Source: Chrysoporthe austroafricana (Eukaryota > Ascomycota > Sordariomycetes > Diaporthales > Cryphonectriaceae). Taken from it: a stretch of DNA of 64,000 nucleotides. The position numbers and the translations under genes are program-made. Where the stretch lies: assembly GCA_001051155.2 (NCBI GenBank), contig JYIP02000003.1, positions 1,550,001 through 1,614,000 of the forward strand, written 5' to 3'. The notes beneath the pieces were generated by a model. That model was given only the letters and a program-made list of their open reading frames with translations, had not been told where the DNA came from and did not search any database. This document shows, piece after piece, positions 33,051 to 45,220 of the stretch. Within the stretch, counting starts at the first letter, position 1, and the number at the start of each line of letters is the position of its first letter.

Positions 33051-36000
33051 TTATTGTGTACCGTAATCCTCAATTACACTTCGCGGCGAAGCATAATCTC
33101 CAACACCAATAAACGGTATTGTTAGTCCAAAGCCAGCAGGTCCACCAACCGCCAGTCCCTGTTTCGTCTTCCATAACGGATGAGCCGGCATTGCAATGAC
33201 ACTAACATGCAGACCATACCGCAGGTCTTGCGATCCAATGGCCTCGCCATCCTGGCCTAGGATCGAGATCAGGTCTGGCACGGTGCACACAATCTCGCTG
33301 GTCTCATTGCCGAGTGCATCTGCGTACGCTGCATATAGAAACTCGTTTTGAAAAGGAATGATCATGCGGCGCTTAGACTCGTCGGATGCTATTGATGGGA
33401 TGGCATCGGGGTTGTCTTCTATAAGCAGAACGCTGCCCATAGTGTAGCCCTTGCCGATATCCCTGCGCACATCGATGATCTTCCCGGTAAAGAGTAGCTT
33501 TCCGGTTGTAGTGGCGAACTAGAGACGATATTAGCCGGTGCGAACGAAAGACTGTGACAAAGCCGACTCACGATGGCATCGACGTAGCTAATCTTGCTCC
33601 TGCGCGCGCGGTGCACAGCCTGGCCCAGATACCAGGCTTGCGACAGGGTGTTTGGCACAGCGAGGGACTTGATGATATCAGCACTCAAGGGGCGGGCGCA
33701 AACAGCACATCCGAGCCCCAGCTCTACGGCCGTTGTACGCAACAGTCCTTCTACACGTAGCGGGCTTTCGGCTTGCTATTAGGCGTGTTAGGCTGCATGA
33801 GTAACTCAGAGTAAATGGTATTACTCACCATAATGACGGCCGAGTTGCCTTTGGCGTCACTCAGCGAGCAGGGCGTGATAGGGTTGCCGTAGACATAAAG
33901 AGTTGCTGCTTTCGGTCAACAAAGGTTGAACATGCCATCAGCCTGGGCTCCAAGCTTACCGTGGTACATTGTTGGATACGCTCTGCCCATTGCGTCGCCG
34001 TCAACAACGGGTATGTCGTAGTGGACGCCCGTGGCGAATGGGCTCATGCCGTTGCCTCCTCCTCTAGAGAGACCGTCAGCGGCAATCAAGGCACCAAGCA
34101 CAGCGTACTGACATTTCATCCGCCAAAATAGCATCAACCCTGCCAATACCTAGAATCTTCTTCACCGTCTCAATCCCTGTGACGATCTCAGAGCCGCTGC
34201 CAATTCGCTCGTTGATGACACTGGGAGCGCCATACCAAGAACCGAAACCCACAAGATCGGAGTCTTTCAGAGATTTTGGAGACACTACACGCATCTTTCC
34301 AGCACCACCCTTATTGCGCAAAATATTCAACCCATCCAGCAGCTCTAGATAGGATGGGCCGCCGCCTCCTGTGCCGAGGATGCCGGTGCCGGTGGCAATC
34401 AACTCCAGATCGACTTCCGAAATGTACCAGACTCCATCCCGGACCTGTGGCCGGTACTCATCCAGGTCGACGTTGGATGCCGGCTTGGTCGTTGACTCAG
34501 CTGCGTCACTTACGCGAACCTTGACACCTTCCTCTTGTGTCTCCTCGAGGTGCTCATCTAGCATCTCTGCAGACAGGCTAGCAGCATTCGCAACCTTAGG
34601 AGCTGCCAGAGCTCCTACAGCCTTTATTACCAGTCTCATGGCCTTGTTTGCCGTATATTGTAACGGAATTTTGTCGATAGTCACCACCTTGACATCGCTT
34701 GGATCGGCGCCTTTCTGGACGGCGGCGTGGATGGCCTGTTCACAAGCAGCCGCTATGACTGCCTTCTCATCCTTGCCCTGCATGATCTCAATAATATCAA
34801 CCTCGCCAGCGACCTTGGCGATTGCAGCCCCAACCGCATTTGCTGCGTCGTGGTGAATTGGCTTCTCGCACTTGGCTACGTTACTGAGCTTCCCAGTCAC
34901 GAGTAAGGATCCACCACCTACGAGCAGGATATGGACCGGCGCTGCGGACGTCTTCATCTTCTCGATAACGGACTCGAGCATCCGTTTCATTTGCTGCTGG
35001 GCTGTCTCGATAGTGGAAGCAGGAATGTGAGCGACCTTGGAAGCATCGCCGAGATGAGCCATCCCCGAAGCGACCACGATGTCGCTGGAAGTTAAAGTCG
35101 GACCACCGAACACCAGAGCTTGCTCGGTCAGAAAATGGCCTACCGAATCTGGCCCGACCGACAACACGCCGTTCTCTCCAGACACCTGCACCTTGCTCCC
35201 ACCACCTAGACCTATAGAAACCACCTCAGGCATAGAAAAGGCAGTCCGGACTCCGCCCAGCTCAACAAAATTTGGAGCTTGCCGCGGGAAACCCGACGGA
35301 AGCAGAGCGCAGACATCGGTAGTCGTGCCGCCGATGTCAACGACCAAGACCTGGTGGTCTGGCCCCTCGGAAGTTGTTTCACCGTCGATCTGCACAGCGC
35401 GCGGCTTGTCCAAGCCCGCGAGAAACGCCGCTCCTGTCATGCTATTGGTAGGGCCACTACCAAATGTCTTAATGGGAAGCTTGGCGGCGGCATCAGCGTC
35501 GATCAGGGTGCCATCGTTCTGGGAGAGGTACAGAGGGCATTGAAGCTGCAGACGCCTCATGGCCATCTTGAAGCTACGAATGGTCTTCTGGGCGGTGTCT
35601 AAAATCGCGGCGTTGAGGATGGTGGCGTTCTCCCGTTCCAGATATCCCGGTGGACCAATGTCGCGGCTGCACACGATTTTGAGGGAGGCGTCGATGGCGA
35701 GCATCTGCCTTCGGCACTCCTCCTCGTGGATGCCCTCGTGGTCGAGGGGTGAGAAGACCTGAGCTGTATCAGTGTCTAGACAAATCAAATGGGAATCGGC
35801 GGGGGTGTGCTTACTCCCACGATAGCAACCGCCCTGAGCGACTTAGCCTGGATCTGCTTTACGCAGTCCTTGATCTGCATCGGATTCAGGGGTGCAATCT
35901 CACGGCCATCGATCTCAAGGCCACCGTCCAGAAACCAAGCACCTCCCTCCATCACCCGACGCAAACCAACAGGAAAGTCTGTGAATGGCGGTATTTGTCG

Positions 36001-36297
36001 TGTGAACGGGCCGCAGAGCCGTACGACGGCGACTCTGCTCAGACGGCGCGCATCGGCCTCGATCAAGGCGTTGATGAAGTGTGTTGTGCCAATAGTGACG
36101 CTCAGCACAGATGTCTTAGGCGCGCCGGAGTTGACCAGCACAGTCTCGATGGCCGTCGCTATACCGGACGTGACATCAGCTGTGGTGGAGGACTTGCATG
36201 AAGCCAGAACACCGCGGACGGGTGTGTTGAATGCTGTCACATCCAACAGAGCGGCGTCCGTGTTGGTGCCGCCGACGTCGACTCCGATGCGATACAT
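33051..36297 (-). CDS. hydantoinase/oxoprolinase-family protein with DUF917 domain
   Basis: Six exons (36297-35815, 35758-34113, 34063-33960, 33905-33829, 33775-33572, 33518-33051) give about 993 aa. The N-terminal HyuA-N domain starts MYRIGVDVGGTNTDAALLD, and the core HydantoinaseA domain has VLVVDIGGTTTDVCALLP, an ATP/phosphate loop. The C-terminal third is DUF917 (ISEVDLELIATGTGILGTGG; DEIGGGNGMSPFATGVHYD). This is the usual fungal arrangement. These proteins are thought to use ATP to open cyclic amides such as hydantoins or 5-oxoproline; the exact substrate is unknown. It is divergent from the NCS1 permease at 36696 with a shared 398-bp promoter. Likely cytosolic. All six exons join in frame. 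Confidence 0.88.
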
Positions 36298-36695
36298 GTT
36301 ACGGTCTCTAAAGATCTATATTGGCTGGGTCGTACGTCTGGGTCGACGCAAATCCTGGTTGGTGATGGCTTCAAGGGATTAAAATTCTGCACTGACTCCT
36401 CTCTGGTGCGGATTGTGGTATTATTGGTCTCGACCATAAGTGGTAATTAGGTGGCGCCGATGGGCTGCACTAATGAAACGATAACGATTGAAAGACGTCG
36501 GCTGGGTCCTGGCAAGGCGCAAGGCGCCCAATAGCAAAAGACTCCGTTATCAAGACTAGATCGCGCATGGGATCGAGGCAGATTACATGGCTGCCGGAAG
36601 TTGCCACGAGAAGATACGAAACCATTGACGCCTGCCAACGCTGGCATCGCAGCGGTTTCCCCAAGTTGTTTCATTATTTTGTTCAACCGATCACC
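36298..36695. promoter_or_regulatory. divergent promoter with two GATA sites
   Basis: The region between the start codons of the hydantoinase and the permease. HGATAR sites occur at 36479-36484 (CGATAA, plus strand) and 36547-36552 (TGATAA, minus strand), 63 bp apart. Paired GATA elements of this kind are targets of AreA/NIT2-type factors that turn on use of secondary nitrogen sources. That regulation is inferred, not shown. Confidence 0.5.
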
Positions 36696-38623
36696 ATGAT
36701 GTCGTGGGCGGCAAAGCTGAGAGTTTCTCAGGTGACGGAGACGTCGCGTTGGATTGTGAGTGCGCCGGGGCAGAGGTCACTAAACTGATACTTACTAACA
36801 AGAATAGAACAATGATATTCGCCCGATCGAATCCGGACGTCGCACCTGGGGCTTTGTCACGTTCAACAATTACTGGCTCCTCATTAACACCAACATCTCA
36901 ACATATCTGACGGGAAGCGCTCTGATTCCATTGGGCTTGACATGGTGGCAGGCATTTATTTGCATCATTGTCGGCAACCTGCTAGCGGCCGGAGCAACGG
37001 TCCTCAACTCGCTACCGGGAGCTTACTACCATGGTAGGCTGCCTGCTTTACCGTGCTGTAGAGGCTGCAGCTAACGTGACCAAGTCGGATACCCTGTCAT
37101 CAACCGTGCCGTCTGGGGCATGTGGGCGTCGCAGTTCGCTGTGTGGAATCGCATCTTCCTGTCTCTCGGTGAGCGTCTGCAATTACCCGTATCGTGCTTC
37201 TGGCTAACATCTCCTAGTCTGGTACGGCTACACGGCCTGGATTGGCGGGGAGTGTGTATACGTGATTTTGCAGTCTTGGGACCCCAATCTGGAAGCACAC
37301 GTCCCCAACCTGATGCCGGAAGACACCGGTATGACCACCGCCGCCTTCATGGCCTATGTCATCTTCATGGTCATTAGCGCTCCCGTGGGCTGGATTCGCC
37401 CACACAAGCTACAAAAGTTCTTTTACAGCTCTAGCTCCATCACTATGGTCTTCTTCCTCGTCTTCCTGATCTGGTCTATTGCTAGCATGGGCGCTGACGG
37501 CTTCGGCGATACCATCAGCAGCGCTGAGGACCTGCCCAGCAACGGCAGCCCTGACAGCCTGGCCTGGCTGATGGTTTACGGCATCATGTCCACAATCGGC
37601 TCGATTGCTGCGGGCATCCTGAATCAGAATGATTACGCACGTTTCGCAGCTGCTCCCAGACACGCTATCCTTGGTCAGGCCGTTCCGTTCCCCGTGTACG
37701 GCATCCTCTGCTCTATGATCGGCATTTTGGTCACTGCCGCGACCCAGCAGCGTTTCGGTGGCCAGGCCATCTGGAACCCTCCGGCGCTGCTGTCCCAATT
37801 GATGGCCGACAATCCGACGGCTGGAACCCGTGCCGCGTGCTTCTTTGCGGGCTTGGCGCTGGTCATTTCGCAGATTGGTGTTAATGTACCGGGCAATGCG
37901 CTGGCTGGTGGCTTTGATCTTGCGGCCACTTTCCCCAAGTACATCAACATCCGCCGTGGCACTTTTGTAAGTGATCCTGGATCTTGTGCTGTGGTAACAT
38001 TATCTTATTAAAACCTCCAGATCACTATGCTGTTTAGTCCCATTGTGAATCCATGGCGACTGGTCAATACCGCCACCATCTTTCTCACGGTACTGTCCTC
38101 GTACTCGGTATTTCTGGGGCCTATGACCGGCATAATGGTTGCCAGCTACTTGGTAGTCAACCGGAAGAAGATCAATGTCGATGACCTGTACAACGGGTCC
38201 TCTAGCAGTATCTATTGGTACAGCGCCGGCATCAACTGGCGCGCTCCTGTTGCTGTAGGCTCTCCCATTCCTCAGCACCTCAGGTCTGTCGCTAAACGTG
38301 TGATCTAGTGGATGGCCGGCGTAGCTCCATGCCTGCCCGGCTTCATTGCCGCCGTCAACACCTCGGTGAGCATTCCTGCTGGGCTGACGAAGCTGTACTA
38401 CATGAACTACCTGTACGGATTCCTCTCGAGCGGCTTGGTGTACATCATACTGCACAAGGTGTTTCCATCTGCCAAGCTTGCTGCCTTCGTCAAGGACGAC
38501 ACCACGGCGGAGCAGACTATGGTATACTATAGACAGAAGTGGGAGATGGAGGATAGCGACCGGCACGCTGTGATTGACGACGTCAACAAGGGCAACGATC
38601 ATCAGTCCATTATTGCGTTCTGA
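36696..38623 (+). CDS. NCS1 nucleobase/hydantoin-type permease
   Basis: Six exons (36696-36755, 36808-37033, 37085-37168, 37218-37966, 38021-38254, 38309-38623) give about 555 aa with about twelve membrane segments. NCS1 marks are NNDIRPIESGRRTWGFVTF, NYWLLINTNISTYLTGS, LPGAYYHVGYPVINRAVWG, WYGYTAWIGGECVYVIL and ISQIGVNVPGNALAGGFDLA. The family carries cytosine, purines, uracil, allantoin, thiamine or hydantoins by symport with a cation. Head-to-head placement with a hydantoinase suggests that it imports that enzyme's substrate. A second ATG at 36699 is equivalent. Confidence 0.88.
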
Positions 38624-40649
38624 AAAAAGGAATCCAATGAGTGGCCGATGTCAAGATATACTAGCAACTTAGCTTTTCTCAACCCAACTTCGACGGTTGA
38701 AAGCCGCAAGAGCGCTCAGGCGCTTACAGGGCGCGGCATTCGGGGCGGCTAAAGGCAAAGCTCCAGCGCATATATGTAATAAGTATTGCAATAATACAAA
38801 AATTCTGCAGTGCCCGAACACAGAACCATGTCTGTTACCGATACAAGTTTTCCCTTATACGGTTTTCTCTCTCCGCGGGCATTTTGTCTATACTGTTCGA
38901 TATGTATTTGCGGAAGCCTGGAACGGAGAGGTTCTGACGGTTGGTTAATTTCGAATCATGGCGGCGTCGTCTTTTTGGGTTGTTGAACTTCCCATTTACA
39001 TTGTTATCTTTAGATGAGCGGAGTGGGCCGCAATCGCATGTGAAGTGACTCTAATATAGCATCACTTGGCAGAGTATGTCTAATTCAAAATTACAGCGAG
39101 CATACAGCCGATGACCCTAACCGCCGAACTTCTCTTCCGCATCCTGAAGTATTCGGAGCCAGAAAGAATTAAATAATGGTGTTTATGATGAACATATCAG
39201 AATATGCACAATGCAGAGATAACTGAGTATGAAAGCCGTTCTAGGAAGCTCTCCTCTCGTGATTCTCTCTTCACGGCAGGAGTGTGCCACCTCACGGGAC
39301 ACCGGCCGGAGAGGGGACAATACTACTACCCTAGGAATGTATGTAGCACGTTCCACAGTGCTTGGATGACGAAAGGCCGTACGTATAATTTTATGCCGAA
39401 TCTATCCGAATACCTACTATGGCAAGTTACAACCTTCGCTTTCCACCCCATTTTTGTTTTCGGTGTTCACATTGACGAAGCGCTCAGATATTGGGCTCGG
39501 GCTTGCTAATGCGTTCGTACAATGTACCCAGTAAGTCCTGTTGGCATGGAATGCACCCGACGAGGTGGGCGGTCGGGTACACACGGCTTCTCGCCTCTGT
39601 CGATTCCAGTCAATTATGTCACCTACCTTATTGACATCCCTTTCTCGTACCAGGAGCGAGACTTCAAATACTAATAAGAGCCGACCTGCTGCTGTCCAGG
39701 AGGCCAGGCCGCATGCGGATCCTATCCACTATAAAGGGGTACCACCCACGCCACCAAGGACCACGCCACTAGCCCCATCTCCGATAAGGACAGGACCCGC
39801 ACTGTCCCGAGCCGCGCACGGGAATAAGCAAGCACGGGGAGGCAAAGAGAGAAAAAAGTTAACGAGGGCGGCCGGCTTGTCAGGCCGTGCCGCGTACTGT
39901 ACTAAGGTAGGGCTGAGGTGGGTTCCCGCCCGATTTTTTTCCGCGAGGATCCGGCCGCCTCGGGCTAGATCCGACGAACGACAACACCACCGTAGTTGCA
40001 CCGCCGCGTTCGTTCTCAGTGTCACAGGGTTGATGGCGATTCGAGAACGGGATCGTCGGAAACTGCCCGATGGCCCCCCGGGGTGCCCCCCCACCAGTAG
40101 GTGTTTCGTAAGCACTGTCGCCCTCTCGTTGCATTCCTCGCAGGTAACCAGACGCAGAATAGGAGGCCCAGGCGAGTAGTTCTCGCACGTGTGGCTGCTT
40201 GCTTCTTCACATGTCTGGCGCGCGAGTGCTTCGTCCCATACCAGCCTGGGGTCCGGCGGACCTCACGCCCACAAAAAAGTTGTTCGCCGACAAGGGGCGG
40301 CGGCAGAAAACAGCGAGAAATCTTTGCTTATCAATGACAAAAAATGCCAGATATCATTCATGAGGGGTATCTGATATGCAACGCCCAGAAGGTAGTGTGG
40401 TGGTACACCAACCATTACCCAACTATATATACAATCAAGCCAGGACCTCGTGTGTCCTTTCCGTTTTCTCTTTATGTGCTCGTTCGTAGTGTGATCTCAT
40501 CTGGCGCCCCCGTGAATCACAGGAGCAGGTCGCAGTGGCGGAGCTCACGTGTCTCATCAAGGCTCCAGAGTCACTTTCGTCGTGATCATGTCAACCTCCT
40601 CCCTTCCACCGCCCATTATCATTCAGACACGACATCCGGTGCCTACCCA
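38624..40649. other. intergenic, with a possible third SINE fragment
   Basis: About 2 kb with no supported gene. At 38953-38985, TTCGAATCATGGCGGCGTCG followed by a T-run matches the T-arm and acceptor end of the tRNA-Ser-like head at 29271-29352, here on the plus strand. The rest of the element is not recognisable. A GC-rich, G/C-run stretch lies at 39700-40110. Confidence 0.4.
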
Positions 40650-42423
40650 TTATACAGCAGAAGACTCCATAGGACCGGAGTGGTTGTCAACATGGCCCGC
40701 ACCCGGGACCTCGGGTTTCGCGAAGCCCCTGCCGCCAGGCGCCAGGTGGAGGTTGTCCGAGTTGACGGGCTCATCGAGAGGCTTCCAGCTCTTGCTCTTC
40801 CATGGGACCACGCCGAGGATGTACATGGAGTCGACCTCCTCGAGGGACCGCTGCTGGGACTCATTGACGAAGAAGAAGGTGATCAGGACACCCAAGAAGC
40901 AGCACCCAGCGAACACGTAGCCGTAGCGGTAGCTGATGGCGCCCGTGATCCAGGGAGTGAAGAACGAGATGAGGAAGTTCCATAGCCAGTTGGCGGCGGT
41001 GCAGAGACCCATGGCTACGGCACGGTAGCGGGATGGGAACATCTCGCCGACAATGGCCCAGACAAGAGGACCCCACTGCATTTTGCGGGTTAGCAAGTGG
41101 GTCTGATGATGGAGAAGGAGAGGAGTATAGGCATGGAAGAGGTACGTGACTTACAGTGACGGCGAAACCGACGATGAACAGACAGGCGGAAGCAATCATG
41201 GCGGATCCAACGCTGGCGCTGGTGCGGGCACCGGCCTCACCAGCGTTGCCATCGGGGTACAGGGCAAACGAGCCCAGGGAGGCGAAGATGATGAGCCACG
41301 CAAACATCCAGACACCACCAATCATCATGGAGATACGGCGGCCGAATTTCTGACCAACGTACAGACCACCAAAGGTGGAGAAGACGTTGACGGCACCGAG
41401 AATCATGGAGGTGACGTAGGAGTTGGAGATACCGACAGCATCGAAGATCTCAGTGCCATAGTAGAAGAAGAAGTTGGCACCGGTGAGTTGCTGCAGGGCT
41501 TGCAGGGACATACCGATGAGGACACGGCGCATCATAGCAGGAGCAGTGAAAACTTCATACCACTTCTGCTCGCCACCAGCCTGCTCGGCCTCGAGGCTCT
41601 CACGGATGTCGCGGAGAGAGCGCTGGACCTCAGGGTGGTCTTCGGAAACCTGGGACACAAGAGCCAGGGTCTTGAGGGCCTCAGCCTCTCCACCGCGGCG
41701 GAACTCCCACCGAGGGGACTCGCGCATGACAAGCATGCCGATAGCCATGATGGTGGGGGCGATGAAGCCAATACCCATGGTGATGCGCCACGAAGACGGG
41801 GATTGGATGGCCTCAGTACCGTAGTTGATGCAGTAAGCGACGAAGATGCCGAGCGTGATGAACAGCTGGTACGCCGAGACGAGGGCACCACGGACCTGGC
41901 GAGGAGCAGTCTCGGATTGGTACATAGGCGTCAGGACGGACAGTGCTCCGATGCCAAATCCGTCGATGAGACGGCCTATAACAATCTGGTACCATTGGTA
42001 CTGAGTGGTGATGCACACAATGTTGCCGACAATGTAGATGAGGTTCCAGAAAGTAATCGAGTATTTTCGGCCGAATCTATCCGCTAAGGGACCAGAGGCG
42101 AGGGCTCCGACCAGGCAGCCAACACAGAGCATGCCGACCATCAGACCATGCCGCACGTTGCCGAGGCTCATGGTACCGTTATCATCCACATCGCCGAAGC
42201 GACTCGTGAAGTTGTCCATCTGAGTGTAACCGGAGATGGCTCCGCCTTCCCATCCGAAGATGAAACCACCCAGCGAGACAAGCAGGCCCATGATCATGAC
42301 CCGGAAGTTGAAGACCTTGACGGGGCCATAGTTGCCGTTCTCGTCACCGGCGACACCCGTCTTCTCGTTGTGGCCATTCGGCGGCGTGGACGTGCCACTG
42401 CCTGGCTCTCCTGTGGAAGACAT
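40650..42423 (-). CDS. MFS sugar (hexose-type) transporter
   Basis: Two exons, 42423-41155 and 41075-40650, give 564 aa. The 79-nt intron runs from GTAAGT to GCAG. Twelve membrane segments are expected. Sugar-porter signatures are GWEGGAISGY in helix 1, DRFGRKYS after helix 2, IGRLIDGFGIGALSVLTPMY with QSETAP, QALQQLTGANFFFYYG in helix 7, and PSRYRAVAMGLCTAANWLWN near helix 10. It ends in a cytosolic tail ending MESSAV. It likely brings glucose or a related hexose into the cell by facilitated or proton-coupled transport; affinity and substrate cannot be read. Codon use is strongly biased, as in a highly expressed gene. Confidence 0.9.
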
Positions 42424-45220
42424 ATTTGTTGGCCGTGCGATACACGTATGTTTGTTGTCAGTCGCGTCGCAAGGCAGCGATAGAAAGTTAAGAAGTAGGT
42501 AGTTGGTTGATGTTGATCAAGAGTAATGGGGCTTTGGATATTTGAGGTGGTAGCCTGATCGACAGAAATCCAAAGCCGGTGACCACAGAGGAGCAAACGT
42601 CCTTTTATCGATCGGCCAAGCTTCTATCGTGACTTCTATGGGTAGGGCGTCAGGGTGACTCCAGACCTCCCACTACCTCCGTATTTTCTCCATGGCCCGC
42701 TCCGGAGAGACTGGGGACTCCATCTGGGCACTCGGTTTGGGGGAGCGTGACCGGCCAGGCTTTTGTGTGGGGTGACAATCATTGCATAGTCATCACAGAA
42801 TTATCGTAGGTCCCACCCGAAAGGCCGGGGAACTCCTGAAAGCCATGATATTTTTTCGGGGCGGCCATAGCCAGAAGAGCAGCGTAGCGGCCTGGACCGA
42901 TCGCCACGGCCTCGGCGATGAACCTAGTGGGGTCTCACTTTTATGGATCTGGCACTGGATCTCTCCTGTTGCGCGCAGACTATCCACGCCGAGAGAATGA
43001 CCGAGTCCTAGAAAATATCTTCAGACACGTCAATAAACCGGAAACAGTCAGACAATCGCTAGAGCGTCTGGCCGCTCCGGTTGAACGCAAAGCAGCGAGG
43101 GCCGCGGCGGAAAATTCTGCGTGGACAGCACGCGAGTCGATGTCCCGTGAGGACCGGACCGCCAAGCTTCTGTCAGGTACACATGCCGGCTTCTGGCTAG
43201 GTTCTTAGATCAACGTTGCCAGATCGAGGCGCTTAGGGCCAAGACTACGTTCCCACGAGCAGATTCCGAGCATTTCTCTTCGCGCGACCAAGGAGGATGC
43301 CTCGACCTGACAAATCGACGTAATTGAACGAATTTGCTTTCGTGCTTTGTGGCGACTCCTGACTTCAGGCAGTTCACAAAGCTCTGCACAGCTTTTCCTG
43401 ACTCGGGGCATGGGACAGTTTGATTACTGTGTAGTATGCTTGTTGGCACGGATGACGAATGACAAGAGTGATTTCCGTGTCTTTGCGTGAGGCGTCGTCA
43501 GACCCAGGCTCGGACTGACTCCGGACGGGGAGATCAATCGATACGCAAAACGAATGATTTAAATCGGAGCCCGGGCATTGATGCGTGGGCCTAAAGACGA
43601 ATGCCGAGGCGGCTGCGGCCAAACAGCTCGCTACATGACATCACGGCGGACCTTATTTCGTGTCCAAGGGTCCACCGCTGAACCCGTCAAACGGCCCGTT
43701 TGCAGTCGGGAAGATCGGATCTTGCAAGGATCCCTGGGCTCACATTTTGAGCCGCAAAGCCACCGAGATGGTTCGTGCTTTCGCCTGACCTCAGGCGCTC
43801 GGAACCGCCAGGTCAGAGGGCTTTGGCCGGGCACCTTCCGCACATGGATGGTCTGACGAGCAACGCAATGCTCAGGCGTCCCATACTCACCTCATCGCTG
43901 AACGACATAATGCTACCGTCCGGGAGAAGCAAGCTGATGGCATCGGCTAGGGAAGGTGTCGTGCCAGCTAGAATGCTGATCATCGAGACTTGTAGCATTG
44001 AGAATTCCTAGACCCCGACCCTTGGTCAATGTGCAGAAAACAAGACTTGTTGGGGCCGAGAGAGAACCGCCGTGAAAGGGGCCGTTGAATGTTGGCGTCG
44101 CATTCTGCCTTATCACTGCGAAATGTTCGCTCAATTTCGCGGCCCCTTTTCAGGATGCCACAGCAACCTTTCGCAAACAGCACTTGCCAATATTTTCTTG
44201 TGACCATGATCTTCCCTCAGCTGCAGCATTCACGACAGTGAGAGCTGCTGCTCTTCGTTCTCAAGCTCCAGACGCGAAAGAAATGGAGAGAACATGATGC
44301 AAAGCCAGCATTACTGGATACGAGTAATCGGTATATTTGAGATACTGCGTATATAGAACAGGGTCGTTATCGCCGGAGATTTCCCGATAGGACAGGGGTA
44401 GCTGCGGATCCTGGCCGGACAGAGGCAGCCGCATAGGGGATCCTAAGGGGTCAGGTCTAAGGAGACGGGTGAAGATCTGGCAACTGCAAGCGAGCCTGAC
44501 GGCATTCCGTGCAAGGTGCAAGGCTTCCGCCTCGTACTCGCTTCGCTTTGGTTCTTATGGTCGGTCTGGCGACTAAAGGGCCTTCGACTTCTTCACTCTC
44601 GAGTACTGACAGGTATGCCAACTTCATGATCACGCTCCCGCCTCATACCGAGGGATTTTGTTGTGCCCCTTTGCCAACGCTCTTGGGGACAGGATGGATA
44701 GAGAGCAGATCTATCGAAAATTCGCGATAGTCTAGGCCAAGAAGAGAAGGGTCGTTGTATCTTTATAGACGGCCTTCTAATGTAGCAGTGAGGAACATGT
44801 GCGGCGGTGTTCGTCCATTAATAAGGTCCACCCTGGGGATGGGATTCAACCTCGGTGACACATCGTCTCCGAAAGTTTCGACATGTATCCTGTCGTATGC
44901 GATGCTCGTGGATGTTCATTATGTTGCGGGTGGTGGGTCTTGACCAAGTGCGGAATACTTATCGTCTTCAGATCTCGAAGAGTGCTGCCTTCGAAGGTCG
45001 ATCAAGGGTGCCGTGACCAGTCGAAGTCCACCGCTCCCAGAATTGTTCGTCATCCACGCATTGCCACACCGGAAGACCCGGAATGGTTGAGATTCTTGCC
45101 CCAATGATGTGTGGCGTGCATAGGCAACCCTCACAAGGCCAATGCACAGGATTCCATCTCCCGAATAAGACGGCTTTGGGCAACGACAACAAGAATCCCG
45201 CCAATACACATACCATAGAT
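42424..45220. other. long intergenic region, no supported gene
   Basis: About 2.8 kb between the sugar transporter and the DUF3716 gene. Many short overlapping frames lack motifs, splice partners or codon bias. A large upstream region is common for regulated transporters. Confidence 0.5.

Noticed and set aside
39541..40179. 212-codon plus-strand frame
   Set aside because: Arg/Pro/Ser-rich with an overlapping minus-strand frame of similar length; no domain, no intron signals. It was treated as GC-rich intergenic sequence.
41146..42087. 313-codon plus-strand frame opposite the sugar transporter
   Set aside because: Gly/Asp/His-rich antisense text caused by strong third-position GC bias of the MFS gene.
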